Below, in pieces: positions 1 to 9,576 of a DNA stretch of 64,000 nt; within the stretch, counting starts at the first letter, position 1; the number at the start of each line of letters is the position of its first letter. The DNA is taken from positions 5,631,652 to 5,695,651 of the forward strand of contig CAXIPT010000001.1 in the NCBI GenBank assembly GCA_964030475.1, in the 5' to 3' direction. This DNA comes from Tethya wilhelma. Lineage: Eukaryota > Porifera > Demospongiae > Tethyida > Tethyidae. The position numbers and the translations under genes are program-made. Below the pieces are notes generated by a model. It saw only the letters and a list, made by a program, of their open reading frames with translations. It was not told the origin of the DNA and ran no database searches.

Positions 1-627
<627 letters not shown>

Positions 628-1509
628 GACTCACTCTCCTCTCTCTCTCACTCTCTCTTGTAAAAGTCTTAAGAGTACAAACAAACTATACATGTACAAG
701 CCCGTTTAATTGAATAATTAAAGACTTCTTTGATATGTGACCATGATTTGATATTTTCCACTGTATGTTGACTCAATTATTGCTGTCTTGTCCCAAGCAC
801 CTTTCTCTCTTTGTGTGTGTGCACTTGTTAATCTGTACTCATTATTGTATACAATTTGTTTAAGTATCTGTTAATGCTTATCTTCAGTATGGCTTGAAAT
901 TGTTATCTGTTTGTCTTTTGCTACTATTCAGAGGGAGAACATTGCAGGCACGGGTCCTAAGCTGTGGTTTCTGTGATCATGTGCTATAGTACCTGCATCA
1001 CTTAGACACAACACAGAGCCATGCAGTCTCTAAGGTTCTTATGCATTCTCACTGTGTAAATATTTATGAGGTGCAATGGGGTTCTAACTGATAACTTATG
1101 ATGTTGATCTTTTGCTCTCTCTGTTGACAGATGGCAAGTGTACCATGTCTCGTTAATTTTCTCATTCACTGTTTGAGAAGAAATACAGTTAGTATACTTA
1201 AAAGTGGACCAGTACACTGCAAGATAAAAGGTTGGTAGGCATTTTGTATGCAATGTACATTTTACAGTAAAAGGTATACATTGATTGGCTTTTATGGACA
1301 CCAATTTTGTTGCAGTTTAGTTTTTGAATTTCTGTACCAATTTTTGGTAGCAAACTGAAGCACAGTGTCATTGTAAATGTTGAAGTAATAATGAACAAGC
1401 CACTGACTCCACTTGGTCTAGTGACAATGCAATAGGTATTGGAATTCACTAGAGTTGTGATTGATATTTATGTCAAAATATTGATGAGTCACATCACTAT
1501 TGGTAACAA
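628..1509. other. intergenic, convergent 3' ends
   Basis: AT-rich DNA lies between the convergent 3' ends of the PRP4 kinase gene and the M20 peptidase gene. I see no exon-like sequence, tRNA or clear repeat. Open frames on the minus strand here are short, low in complexity and unlike any protein I know. Confidence 0.6.
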
Positions 1510-2343
1510 TTAATCTTCATATGGGGTAAATTTCTTCTTAATCTCCTCCAGTAGACCGTCTGTAGTGAGTACATCAATACAGGTGTGTGCCATGGCCTTT
1601 GCAGCAACTAGAGTCTCCTTGTGAGCCTCTGGAGTGTTGGTTACACTTGTGAACTCCCTGGTGTGGTTGACTTCACCATTTCCTACCTTGTACATGGGGT
1701 GGATGGAGGGAACAACATACGACACATTCCCCATATCAGTGGATCCACCGCCTTCAACATACTCTAAATAATGCACACCTAGATTTGTGCTGTTCTCCTT
1801 ATACAATCTCAACAGCTCCTCGTTACTTTGCATGTCGTCATAAAATGCGGATGTCTGTTTGAGCTCTATTTGACACCCAGTTGCTGAGGCTGCAGCTTCC
1901 CAGCAAGCTCTAACCTTCTTTAAAAGCACTTTTGCTTCTGCTGTTGTTTTTGCTCGTATCATGCATTCCATCACGGTCCTTTCAGGAATGATGTTTGGTT
2001 TAGCACCACCATTAGAGATAATACAGTGTACACGGTCTGTAGGCTTCATCTGTTGTCGAAGAACAGAGATGGAGTTGTAAGCCATCACAGCTGCATCCAA
2101 GGCATTCACTCCCTCCCATGGAAAGGCTGCTGCATGTGCTGCTTTGCCTATGTATGTGACCTGCCAATCAATACACGTAACAAATTCATCTCTAAGAGTT
2201 GTGTATGGTGCAGGGTGTACCATCATGGCAATATCAACTTCTTTGAATGCTTCTTTCTTTATCATGTCCACTTTACCTCCACTTCCTTCTTCATCTGGAG
2301 TACCCATGACAGTCACCGTTCCCTTTGGAGCATTGGGAGACTC
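1510..2343 (-). CDS. PM20D2: M20 family dipeptidase (PM20D2-like), 5' truncated at an assembly gap
   Basis: One long exon encodes about 277 C-terminal residues of an M20 metallopeptidase of the PM20D2 group, cytosolic enzymes that hydrolyse unusual dipeptides such as beta-alanyl-lysine. Family landmarks are GTPDEEGSGGK with the catalytic Glu-Glu pair, GKAAHAAAFPWEGVNALDAA at the start of the dimerisation domain, NGGAKPNIIPE, and GGGSTDMGNVSYVVPSIHP near the C-terminus. The frame stays open upstream of the first Met (ESPNAPKGTVTV) and then runs into a CT microsatellite with an N at 2344. Exons for the N-terminal metal-binding half are not found further upstream in the window. The gene is therefore cut by an assembly join or by a real truncation at the repeat. 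Confidence 0.88.
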   Translation of the reverse strand, partial: ESPNAPKGTVTVMGTPDEEGSGGKVDMIKKEAFKEVDIAMMVHPAPYTTLRDEFVTCIDWQVTYIGKAAHAAAFPWEGVNALDAAVMAYNSISVLRQQMKPTDRVHCIISNGGAKPNIIPERTVMECMIRAKTTAEAKVLLKKVRACWEAAASATGCQIELKQTSAFYDDMQSNEELLRLYKENSTNLGVHYLEYVEGGGSTDMGNVSYVVPSIHPMYKVGNGEVNHTREFTSVTNTPEAHKETLVAAKAMAHTCIDVLTTDGLLEEIKKKFTPYED

Positions 2344-2344
2344 N

Positions 2345-2374
<30 letters not shown>
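2344..2374. repeat. (CT)n microsatellite with assembly gap (N at 2344)
   Basis: A CT dinucleotide run immediately follows an N base and abuts the PM20D2-like exon. Read on the gene's strand it is purine-rich, so it does not look like a normal splice acceptor tract. Confidence 0.9.
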
Positions 2375-2380
<6 letters not shown>

Positions 2381-3110
2381 AGTTTGGGTTATAGTTTAGG
2401 TCAGCTATTGCTGAGTCATGGTTGTTGGGATCACACTTTGTTCTTGTCACAACATGGTTTAGTATGATAGGATGTAATAACCAGTTTTGCTGGGCCTGGC
2501 TTCTTGTCTATCAGGTTTTCACCCACGTGAGTAAAAAGAAAGCTCTAAACAGTTCTCTGTGACTTAGCTCTAGTTAGTTAGAACAAGTCCAAGCTATTGT
2601 CCAAACTGTGAGTGGTGGTCTGCTTGCAAGAACAACAAGGTATATGTACTTATCTCCTGTTTATTACTGTATACATGTATAGAAATTCTTCACTGAAAAT
2701 GGGGATAGTTTGCTAAAATTGAGCCTACACTTAACATGGTCACGTGGTAAAATAAGTTTTTAAACTACACATGAATCAAGACTCCAAGAAGACTATGAGC
2801 TCAGTAAAGATTCCAAGAGGACTCTACCTTCCGGGCTCCTACTATGGGAGTGGTCCCGCCCTTTCCATAGCACGCTACTAGTAGGGAGAATAAAGGGACC
2901 GAAACTAGTAGCACTGCAGCGATTGGTTAGGGAACTCCCCTGATGACCGGACTATGAACTATTGAACATTTGAACTAATAATTATTGTAACCAGTAAATG
3001 GATTTGTACCATGTGATATTTATATCTATTGTTTTAAAAAATTAGGGCCCTAGGAACCACTCAAAGGTTCAGTCGACAAGATCCTTCCCAACAACTTTTC
3101 CAATCTCTCT

Positions 3111-3113
<3 letters not shown>
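2375..3113. other. unassigned AT-rich stretch
   Basis: No coding exon is recognised. A short GC-richer block near 2830-2960 contains an AATAAA and could be the edge of a mobile element, but I found no paired repeat or terminal structure to support that. Confidence 0.4.

Positions 3114-3171
<58 letters not shown>
3114..3171. repeat. (CA)n microsatellite
   Basis: An uninterrupted CA run lies just upstream of a DOMON exon. The related exons at 5689 and 22130 are also preceded by short CA-rich tracts. Confidence 0.95.
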
Positions 3172-3177
<6 letters not shown>

Positions 3178-3183
3178 TTATAG

Positions 3184-6100
3184 GGTATCCAAGCGTATCA
3201 ATGTAAGTGATGAAAACCACGACATCAACTTGGACTCTGACCTCTACATTATCTATGCCTCTGGAAACACAATAGCTTCTCCCACTGATCTCATACAGCA
3301 CAATATTATTACTGGTGTTTCAGCTAACACTTTTTCATTCCCTGTAAGTTGGCTAACTTACTATTATAAGCTTAAAATTATATATTAAATTTTATGCTAT
3401 CTCTTTCCCAAAGCCAATAGCTTCCACTAATCCAACTATAACAACTTCTGTAGCACCAGTTCCACCTGTAAGTGCATGAATTTAATTATCAGTATACATG
3501 GATGCAAACGCGTACTTCTTTTGTATTTTAATTTGGGTTGCACTAGCTGTACATGTGTTTATACAAGTATATATATAAGTGATCAATACTAAAACTAAGT
3601 AGGTTTGTTGTACTGAGTATCATACTACAATAATCATACATACGGTAGTACGTATAGTAGGAATGGGCCCACTGTCCCATAGACACAATACAAAATGTTG
3701 GTCACCATAAAAATCTAGTCAAACAAAATCAAACTTTCAAAGTTGCTCAGAGGCTCTCACTAACAGATTACCAACTGCTTACAAGCCTTAAAACTCGCAA
3801 AAAGTTTCCTCAGCACTCGTAGAGAGCGCTAGGGGGAAGCCACCATAGTGCCATTTTTGTTCCTCTAACTTACTTACGTACGTACATACTTCCTAACTGA
3901 CTTACTTGAAAAGGATTTCCAGAGAACCAGAATGTGTTGAGCCAACTTTGACAGCACAAAGTAAGTTCTTTTCATAGGTACTACATTCCTTGATACTCGT
4001 TTTCATCACAAATAAGCCTAAACAAAAACTAGAAAGCTTTGAAACTGAGAGTATAAATTCATGTACCGTATAGCCGGAAAATTTGGCGAGAATTAAATTT
4101 GGCGGATTGAGCAAACTTTGAATTTGGCGGATTTTAATTTGGCGGAGCGAGCCGATCACGTGCACAATATGCGTACGTACGCATATACGTATACGCACAC
4201 GCACTAAATATTGGCGGATTTTAATTTGGCGCTACTAAGTCTCATCCGCCAATCCGCCAAATTTAATTCCCCGCCAAATTTTCCGGCTATACGGTACTTC
4301 AATGTAGCCATCTTCTTGTAGAGTTCAAAGAACATTATCCACGTGGCATTATTATGCGCATGCGCATTAGCCTCCTCCACTAAATGTAGTGCTGCTACTC
4401 AAGCTTTTTGTAAAGACTAACCAGTCTCTCAGTAATAGTTTCCACACTGTAGTGTTGAAAAAAGTGAATGAACAAGTAGTAAAAATTTTGAAAAAATAAG
4501 CAGTGTAGGAATGGGCAGTGCTGTATAAAGTATTGGAACAAGGCATGTCTCAATTTCGGGACATGACTACTTCATTTTTTATACCCAACTCTTGGCTAAC
4601 AGTCCAGTTTAAGTTACCTGTCTGTTATAGTTTGCTCCACTGCTTAGCCTACTGATTAGTAGGAATTTGAACCAATACAATAATAAGCTACCGCACTATT
4701 GTACAGATCGTTGCATTTACGACACTTAGCAGGATCCTAAGGAAGGATCAACTGACAAGAATAAAAATGAAGTAGTCATGTGCCGAAATTGAGACATGCC
4801 TTGTTCCAATACTTTTTACCGCACTGCCCATTCCTACACTACTTATTTTTTGAAATTTTTACTATTATTATTACTTAAGACCACAGATCCAGAGAATTAC
4901 GCCTTCACTGTCAGAAGTCCCTCTGGTTGTGCTCCATCTTCTTGTACCATCTTTGCTGGAGTCAACCTCAATCAGGGAGACAGTAACTATGTGGACATCT
5001 ATCTCGAGGGACAGGCCCAGGGCTATGTTGCCGTGGGATTTACAGCAACTCCAAACATGGTGGGTTGAGAAAGTGAACTTATCAAAATAAGAAGAAACAA
5101 CTCATTCTCTTATTCCCTCTACAGTTCAGTGCTGATGTGGTGGCTTGCACTAGAGATGCTAACAACAACATGGTTAGAGGTCTTGACAATTGGAATGCTG
5201 CCTCTCCAGGTCGTGCTACGCAGAGAGACCCCACCATGGAAGAAGATGTGGAGTTTCATGATGGAGAGTTTGTTAATGGAAGGATTCAATGCTCGTGAGT
5301 CACTGGCTACAGTGTTATGTAAATCGTGTGATGTTAAATTTTTATTAAACTGGAGGTTGAAACTTGAAGTTGAAAGTGTTCTTATTATAACATAACCATA
5401 AAATTTATCATGCATTAAGCTGTTGCAAATGTCAAAACACATTAAGAGTTGAGTTACACACTCATTGCATAAAACACACACATTGTTTCCAAAGACAGCG
5501 CATCACTACAAAGCTATAGTTTTGTAATAACTGTACTCACTAACTTTTATGTTTTGATCAATATAATAATTATTGCTTTAGAAACTTGTTCACTGCTTAC
5601 TTCCCTAGGAGGGGCACATGCGAAGTAAACGGGTTTTTAAGGGATCAAGTCAATACATTTACACACACACACATACTCACACACTCAGGGTATCCAAGCG
5701 TATCATTGGAAGTGATGAAAGCCATGACATTAACTTGGACACAGACCTCTACATTATCTATGCCTCTGGAAACACCATAGCCTCTCCCACTGTTCTCATA
5801 CAGCACAATATTCTTACAGGTGTTTCAGCTAACACTTTCTCATTCCCTGTAAGTGTATGGTTGCTATGACTGGCAATGCCCGACATGATGTAAATTAAAT
5901 GATTTTGGCATCAGTTATCCTTTCTTTGCACCCCTATGCTATAGTTTTCATAATTATGTCATGCTTCGAACACATACAGCCCATGGCTGCTACTAATCAA
6001 CCTCTTACTACCATGGCAACTACTACCATGGCAACTACTACCATGGCAACCACTACCATGGCAACTGATACCATGACAACCACTCCAGAGCTACCTGTAA

Positions 6101-6363
6101 GTTGAACTTGTTGCCTTATAATTATAGTATGCCACTTTAAGAACTCTAGCTTATCGAGGCTTTCTTATGTTTGTTTGATTTAGGTGATTGAGCCTGAGGA
6201 GTATCGTCTCATCTTTAGATCGCCTGCTGACTGTCCTCGCTTGCAGTGTGACATCTTTGTTGGCATCAACACTAACACTGGCAACGATGGCTACCTGGAC
6301 ATCTACCTGGAGGGAGAGGCTGATGGCTGGGTGGCTGTCGGCTTCTCCGAGACACCAACCATG
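3184..6363 (+). CDS. tandem DOMON-domain protein locus, copy 1 (partial)
   Basis: Exons of a gene encoding repeated DOMON domains, beta-sandwich haem- or sugar-binding modules found in secreted and membrane redox proteins. Exon types recur with conserved phases. C exons are 3184-3343 and 5689-5848 (LYIIYASGNTIASPT). T/P-rich linker D exons are 3414-3467 and 5980-6096 (TTMAT repeats). A exons are 4880-5059 and 6184-6363 (DIYLEGEADGWVAVGFSETP). The B exon is 5125-5294 (FSADVVACTRD). The layout is therefore C-D, then A-B-C-D, then A. I see no start codon exon, signal peptide, B exon after 6363, or stop. The 3' continuation is present only in the second copy at 21.7-24.3 kb. Inverted-repeat elements sit in the introns. 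The DOMON call is solid; the intactness of this copy is doubtful. Confidence 0.72.
4063..4297. mobile_element. MITE with CGTATAGCCGGAAAATTTGGCG terminal inverted repeats
   Basis: A 235 bp palindromic element. The left end reads GTACCGTATAGCCGGAAAAT and the right end is its reverse complement. Internally the word TTTGGCGGA and its complement recur. It has no coding capacity. The ends and size fit a non-autonomous DNA transposon, possibly Tc1/mariner-like judging from the TA at the tips. Degenerate relatives sit at 27519-27712 and probably 26733, 33188 and 62341. Confidence 0.8.
4365..4866 (+). mobile_element. about 500 bp inverted-repeat element, copy 1
   Basis: A foldback-type element. Its inner arms (about 4500-4575 and 4765-4855) are inverted copies of each other and include CAAGGCATGTCTCAATTTCG. 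The same element occurs in opposite orientation at 6712-7210, including the spacer, with many substitutions. It lies in the intron before DOMON exon A at 4880. No ORF. Confidence 0.8.
5361..5616. repeat. intronic segment inverted relative to its paralogue at 21801-22056
   Basis: This part of the B-C intron is the near-identical reverse complement of 21801-22056. The flanks on both sides match in the same orientation in the two copies. One copy has therefore undergone a local inversion of about 256 bp. Confidence 0.85.
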
Positions 6364-6490
6364 GTATGATCTTTGTTCTTTATAGCTACCTTCTAGTGGG
6401 AAAGTTTCACGTACCAAGTTTATAACTTTCGAATTCATGGTTTTCATGGATCGTGATCCATGCATCTGTGAAATTGTCTGTAACATACTG

Positions 6491-6705
6491 TTACAGTAGA
6501 ACCTCCGATAGTGGACCCTCCGAGATAGGGACACTGTATTATAAACCTCTCAACAAAGGATGATTCTTGGTTCCCAAAAATTCCAATTCTCTATTGTAGC
6601 AATACAAATAGAACCTCTGAAAAGAGGACAACCTCTCTACAAAGGACAAAGAAGTCAAATTTGTATTGTCCCCAAAGTGTCCTTTGTTGAGAGGTTTCAT
6701 TGTAG
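6491..6705. mobile_element. short repeat element with AACCTCT/AGAGGTT inverted motifs, copy 1
   Basis: A block of about 215 bp with recurring GAACCTC/GAGGTT words and the stretch CAAAGTGTCCTTTGTTGAGA. It ends in an inverted version of its start. A close copy lies at 22937-23152 in the paralogous DOMON locus, so the insertion predates that duplication. Confidence 0.65.
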
Positions 6706-6711
6706 TATATA

Positions 6712-7210
6712 TAAAAATTTCAAAAAAATAAGTAGTGTAGGAATGGGCAATGCGGTAAAAAGTATTGGAACAAGGCACGGTCTCAGTTTCGGCACATGAC
6801 TACTTCATTTTTATTCTTGATCCCTCATATGGATTTTTCAGTGTCCTGTTGCAATAATCTGTACACTGATAGTACCGTAGCTTATTGCACGCATTGGTAC
6901 AGTAACTATAATCACTGGGCTAAGCAATGGAGTAAACCATAACAAACAGGTATATAACTTAAACTGGACTGCTGGTCAAGAGTTGGGCATAAAAATGAAG
7001 TAGTCATGTGCCGAAAACTGAGACCGTGCCTTGTTCCAATACTTTTTACCGCATTGCCCATTCCTACACTACTTATTTTTTTGAAATTTTTACTACTTGT
7101 TCATTCACTTTTTTCAACACTACAGTGTGCAAACACTATCAGAGACTGGTTAGTCCCTACAAAAAGCTTGAGTGGCAGCTACATGCACTTCATTACGCTG
7201 GAGGCTAGTG
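6712..7210 (-). mobile_element. about 500 bp inverted-repeat element, copy 2
   Basis: The reverse-complement relative of the element at 4365-4866, with the same arms (CAATACTTTTTACCGCATTG) and a recognisable spacer. It runs up to the N at 7211. With copy 1 it brackets the DOMON exons A-B-C-D-A in inverted orientation. Confidence 0.8.
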
Positions 7211-7359
7211 NTAAACAAAGGAGCTATTATAATGCATAGATTACAACATGAAATTGATAGTTGTCATTATTATGACAAAGGATTGCAGTTGCATCACTAG
7301 ATATATAATTCACTGGGATATAACTTGTAACACCATTCAGTTGCAATGGCTCCTCTTAC

Positions 7360-8361
7360 CACGTAGCTTGTTGTCCTTGCAGATCAACTTCAAGGTGTTC
7401 TGTGTCTCCTGTAGCACAATGCCTTGTATGCCAATGTAAGATGGACATCTTGATCTGCTCACTGGGGTGTAAAAATAGTTCAAAAATAAAAAAATTAACC
7501 ACCCGAGACGTTTAGATGTCATTCACTTAAAGCATAATTGTACTTACCACTCAAAATGTGTCACTAATAATTGCTCTCTCTTCTCTCCCACACACAGTGC
7601 AATTAGTACAACAATTTTCACTGTACCTGAGAGTATGCAGCCATGGTAATCGGCCTTCATGATCTTCTGGTTCAACTGGGACTGTGGTACATCCCTACAG
7701 GGGAATAACAACAAACCACCATCAACATCACCGACTGCATCAATATTTAATATGTATACCATCAAGACAATACTGGGATATACACACACACACATGCACA
7801 TCATTAGACATAACACACAACAGGTGGGCCTATATACCTCTTGGCATCTGGCCCAACTTGGAGCAGGTCCTCCATGTACTTTAACCAGAGGTCATGTAGT
7901 GGTACATAGAGCTCATATACTTGCTTCTCCTTGGGTATTTCGTGCAGCTTCAATTTTCGTTTCTTCCTCGCTGACAGTCTCTTCGGAGGACGATGAGAAG
8001 GTACCACTTTCGGTGTCTTGTAAGGTGGATCGAGCAACATGGTCTGCATTCGTAGCTGACCAAGAAGACCTGTCTGTATCTTCTTTGGCTCAACACGAGA
8101 AGTCAGGAATGCTGCAACAAACTGTTCTGATGACTCCTGCAGAGGCTGCAGGGGACATGTGGTTGTTGTAGCGGAGCCAAAAAACGTAGGAACATAATTA
8201 GATTTGACCATGAATAATATTATCTCATTCAATAAAACAGCCATGTGTGTACACAAAACTATTCTTGAACAATGTACCTCCATTCCTAGGTCTTTGCTGT
8301 TGGCCTCCGCTATCCTAGCAGGTACAGTCTTGTAGTATTCGGTCTCTGCATTAGCCATCAT
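7360..8361 (-). CDS. POP4: RNase P/MRP protein subunit POP4 (Rpp29), 3' end missing
   Basis: A core protein of nuclear RNase P and RNase MRP, which process pre-tRNA and pre-rRNA. Exons on the minus strand are 8278-8361, 7838-8145, 7627-7694 and 7360-7461, all spliced in frame. Landmarks are RLSARKKRKLKLHEIPKEKQ, YELYVPLHDLWLKYMEDLL, KADYHGCILSV and RCPSYIGIQGIVLQETQNT, which correspond to the basic linker and Sm-like barrel of Rpp29. The last visible exon ends in a good donor (GTAAGAG). The final exon that normally closes the barrel is not found before the N at 7211 and the repeat beyond it. Start: ATGATG at 8356-8361. The gene is divergent from GINS3. Confidence 0.88.
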
Positions 8362-8650
8362 GAACCTAATATAAAAACAATGCAGATTGTTGAAAACCGC
8401 AAGAAGACGTAAGTTTTGGTATTAATGGTCATGTGCTTTAAATAGAGTAGGAAGATAAAGGCGGAACATTCAAAAAAATCTTGTGGTACAAAATTCAAAT
8501 TTGAAGGTGAGTGTAACAATACATCTTTACTAAATTATCACTCCTAGCTGAAACTCTTAGGTACCGTACAGCTGAAGATTATTTCTTAATTTTATGTAGC
8601 TGGAATTATCTATTATGGAGAGAGAGAGGCTGTATTAGATTCAAGCAACA

Positions 8651-9328
8651 ATGTCCAGTTTGAGTCAAAGTTTCTCTGAGAGATACAGTACCAGTCTCAC
8701 TCAGACCACCAGTGTCTCAACACCATCTCTACCACCATCCGAAAACTTCTTCAGTATAGACGACATTCTCTCCTCACAGCAAAAGATTCCGTGTCAGTTT
8801 GAGCTACCAGTTTACCGATTGGGGTTTCTCAATCCTAGCTCAAGTGACGAACACCTTCAAGCTGGTACAAAGTTAGAACTGCCTTATTGGTTGGCCAAAG
8901 TCCTCTGCACCAGGAGACGGAAGATAGTGAGTGTTGGAATTCCCAAGGCATACTCTGAATCCCAGAGGGACATTTTAAGTGCCGATGCTAATGTAGTGGA
9001 CCTGTACAAGATGGGCCCTTACTATTATTCCTTAGGTGTCAAAATGCTCTACTTTGACCACTTGGAGAGAGCAGACCTCTCGAAATCACTTCTTGAGACT
9101 TTTTTGAACCGTTTTCGTCGAATTATGGACTCGTCTCAAAACGCCTTCCAGCTAGACACCAATCCTCTCACGAGTAGGCTGGATGAGATGGAGAGAGGGA
9201 TGTTTAGAGCTGGCCAGAGAGCAATGGAGGACTTTGAGAGGTGGGAGAAAGGAAGGAGCCACAGGATTACAATGTCCACCATGGTGTTGGGCAGCAGGAA
9301 GAGGAAGAGAGAACCAAGTGATGAATAA
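8651..9328 (+). CDS. GINS3: GINS complex subunit 3 (PSF3)
   Basis: An intronless 225-residue gene for a subunit of the GINS tetramer, which with CDC45 and MCM2-7 forms the replicative CMG helicase. Matching blocks in order are NFFSIDDILSSQQKIPCQFE at residues 33-52, GTKLELPYWLAKVL, VVDLYKMGPYYYSLG, the strongly conserved RFRRIMDSSQNA, and LDEMERGMFRAGQRAMEDFE. The length equals that of animal PSF3. It is single-exon in a neighbourhood of spliced genes, which may reflect old retroposition, but it shares a bidirectional promoter region (289 bp) with POP4 and looks intact. Confidence 0.95.
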   Translation: MSSLSQSFSERYSTSLTQTTSVSTPSLPPSENFFSIDDILSSQQKIPCQFELPVYRLGFLNPSSSDEHLQAGTKLELPYWLAKVLCTRRRKIVSVGIPKAYSESQRDILSADANVVDLYKMGPYYYSLGVKMLYFDHLERADLSKSLLETFLNRFRRIMDSSQNAFQLDTNPLTSRLDEMERGMFRAGQRAMEDFERWEKGRSHRITMSTMVLGSRKRKREPSDE

Positions 9329-9391
9329 ATTTTAACTTTATTTTGTTTTTTTGTTTGTTTTTTTATTTTGTGTCTGAGACTCTATGTGTGT

Positions 9392-9411
9392 GTGTGTGTG
9401 TGGAATCATAC

Positions 9412-9445
<34 letters not shown>
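9392..9445. repeat. (TG)n and (TA)n microsatellites
   Basis: Short TG and TA dinucleotide runs lie between the 3' ends of GINS3 and RPUSD2. Confidence 0.85.
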
Positions 9446-9449
<4 letters not shown>

Positions 9450-9576
9450 GTATTTTGAGCACCTGTGCATCCATTAAACAGTTGTATACAAAGTATGCTG
9501 CACTTTTATAATAATCATTATGCAAAAGAGAATAATTGATAATAAGTTATGCTTCACTTGACAATTGCAATTTCTT

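Larger units (their letters stand above)
6364..7359. other. repeat-filled gap between DOMON copy 1 and POP4
   Basis: This stretch holds two repeat elements and the assembly join at 7211. The first 340 bp match 22807-23153 downstream of the second DOMON copy. The expected next DOMON exon and the expected last POP4 exon are both absent, so sequence is probably missing at the N. Confidence 0.6.

Noticed and set aside
2480..3110. Possible LTR with AATAAA and a primer-binding-like sequence
   Set aside because: No second LTR, no adjacent retroelement coding sequence and no clear TG...CA ends were found.
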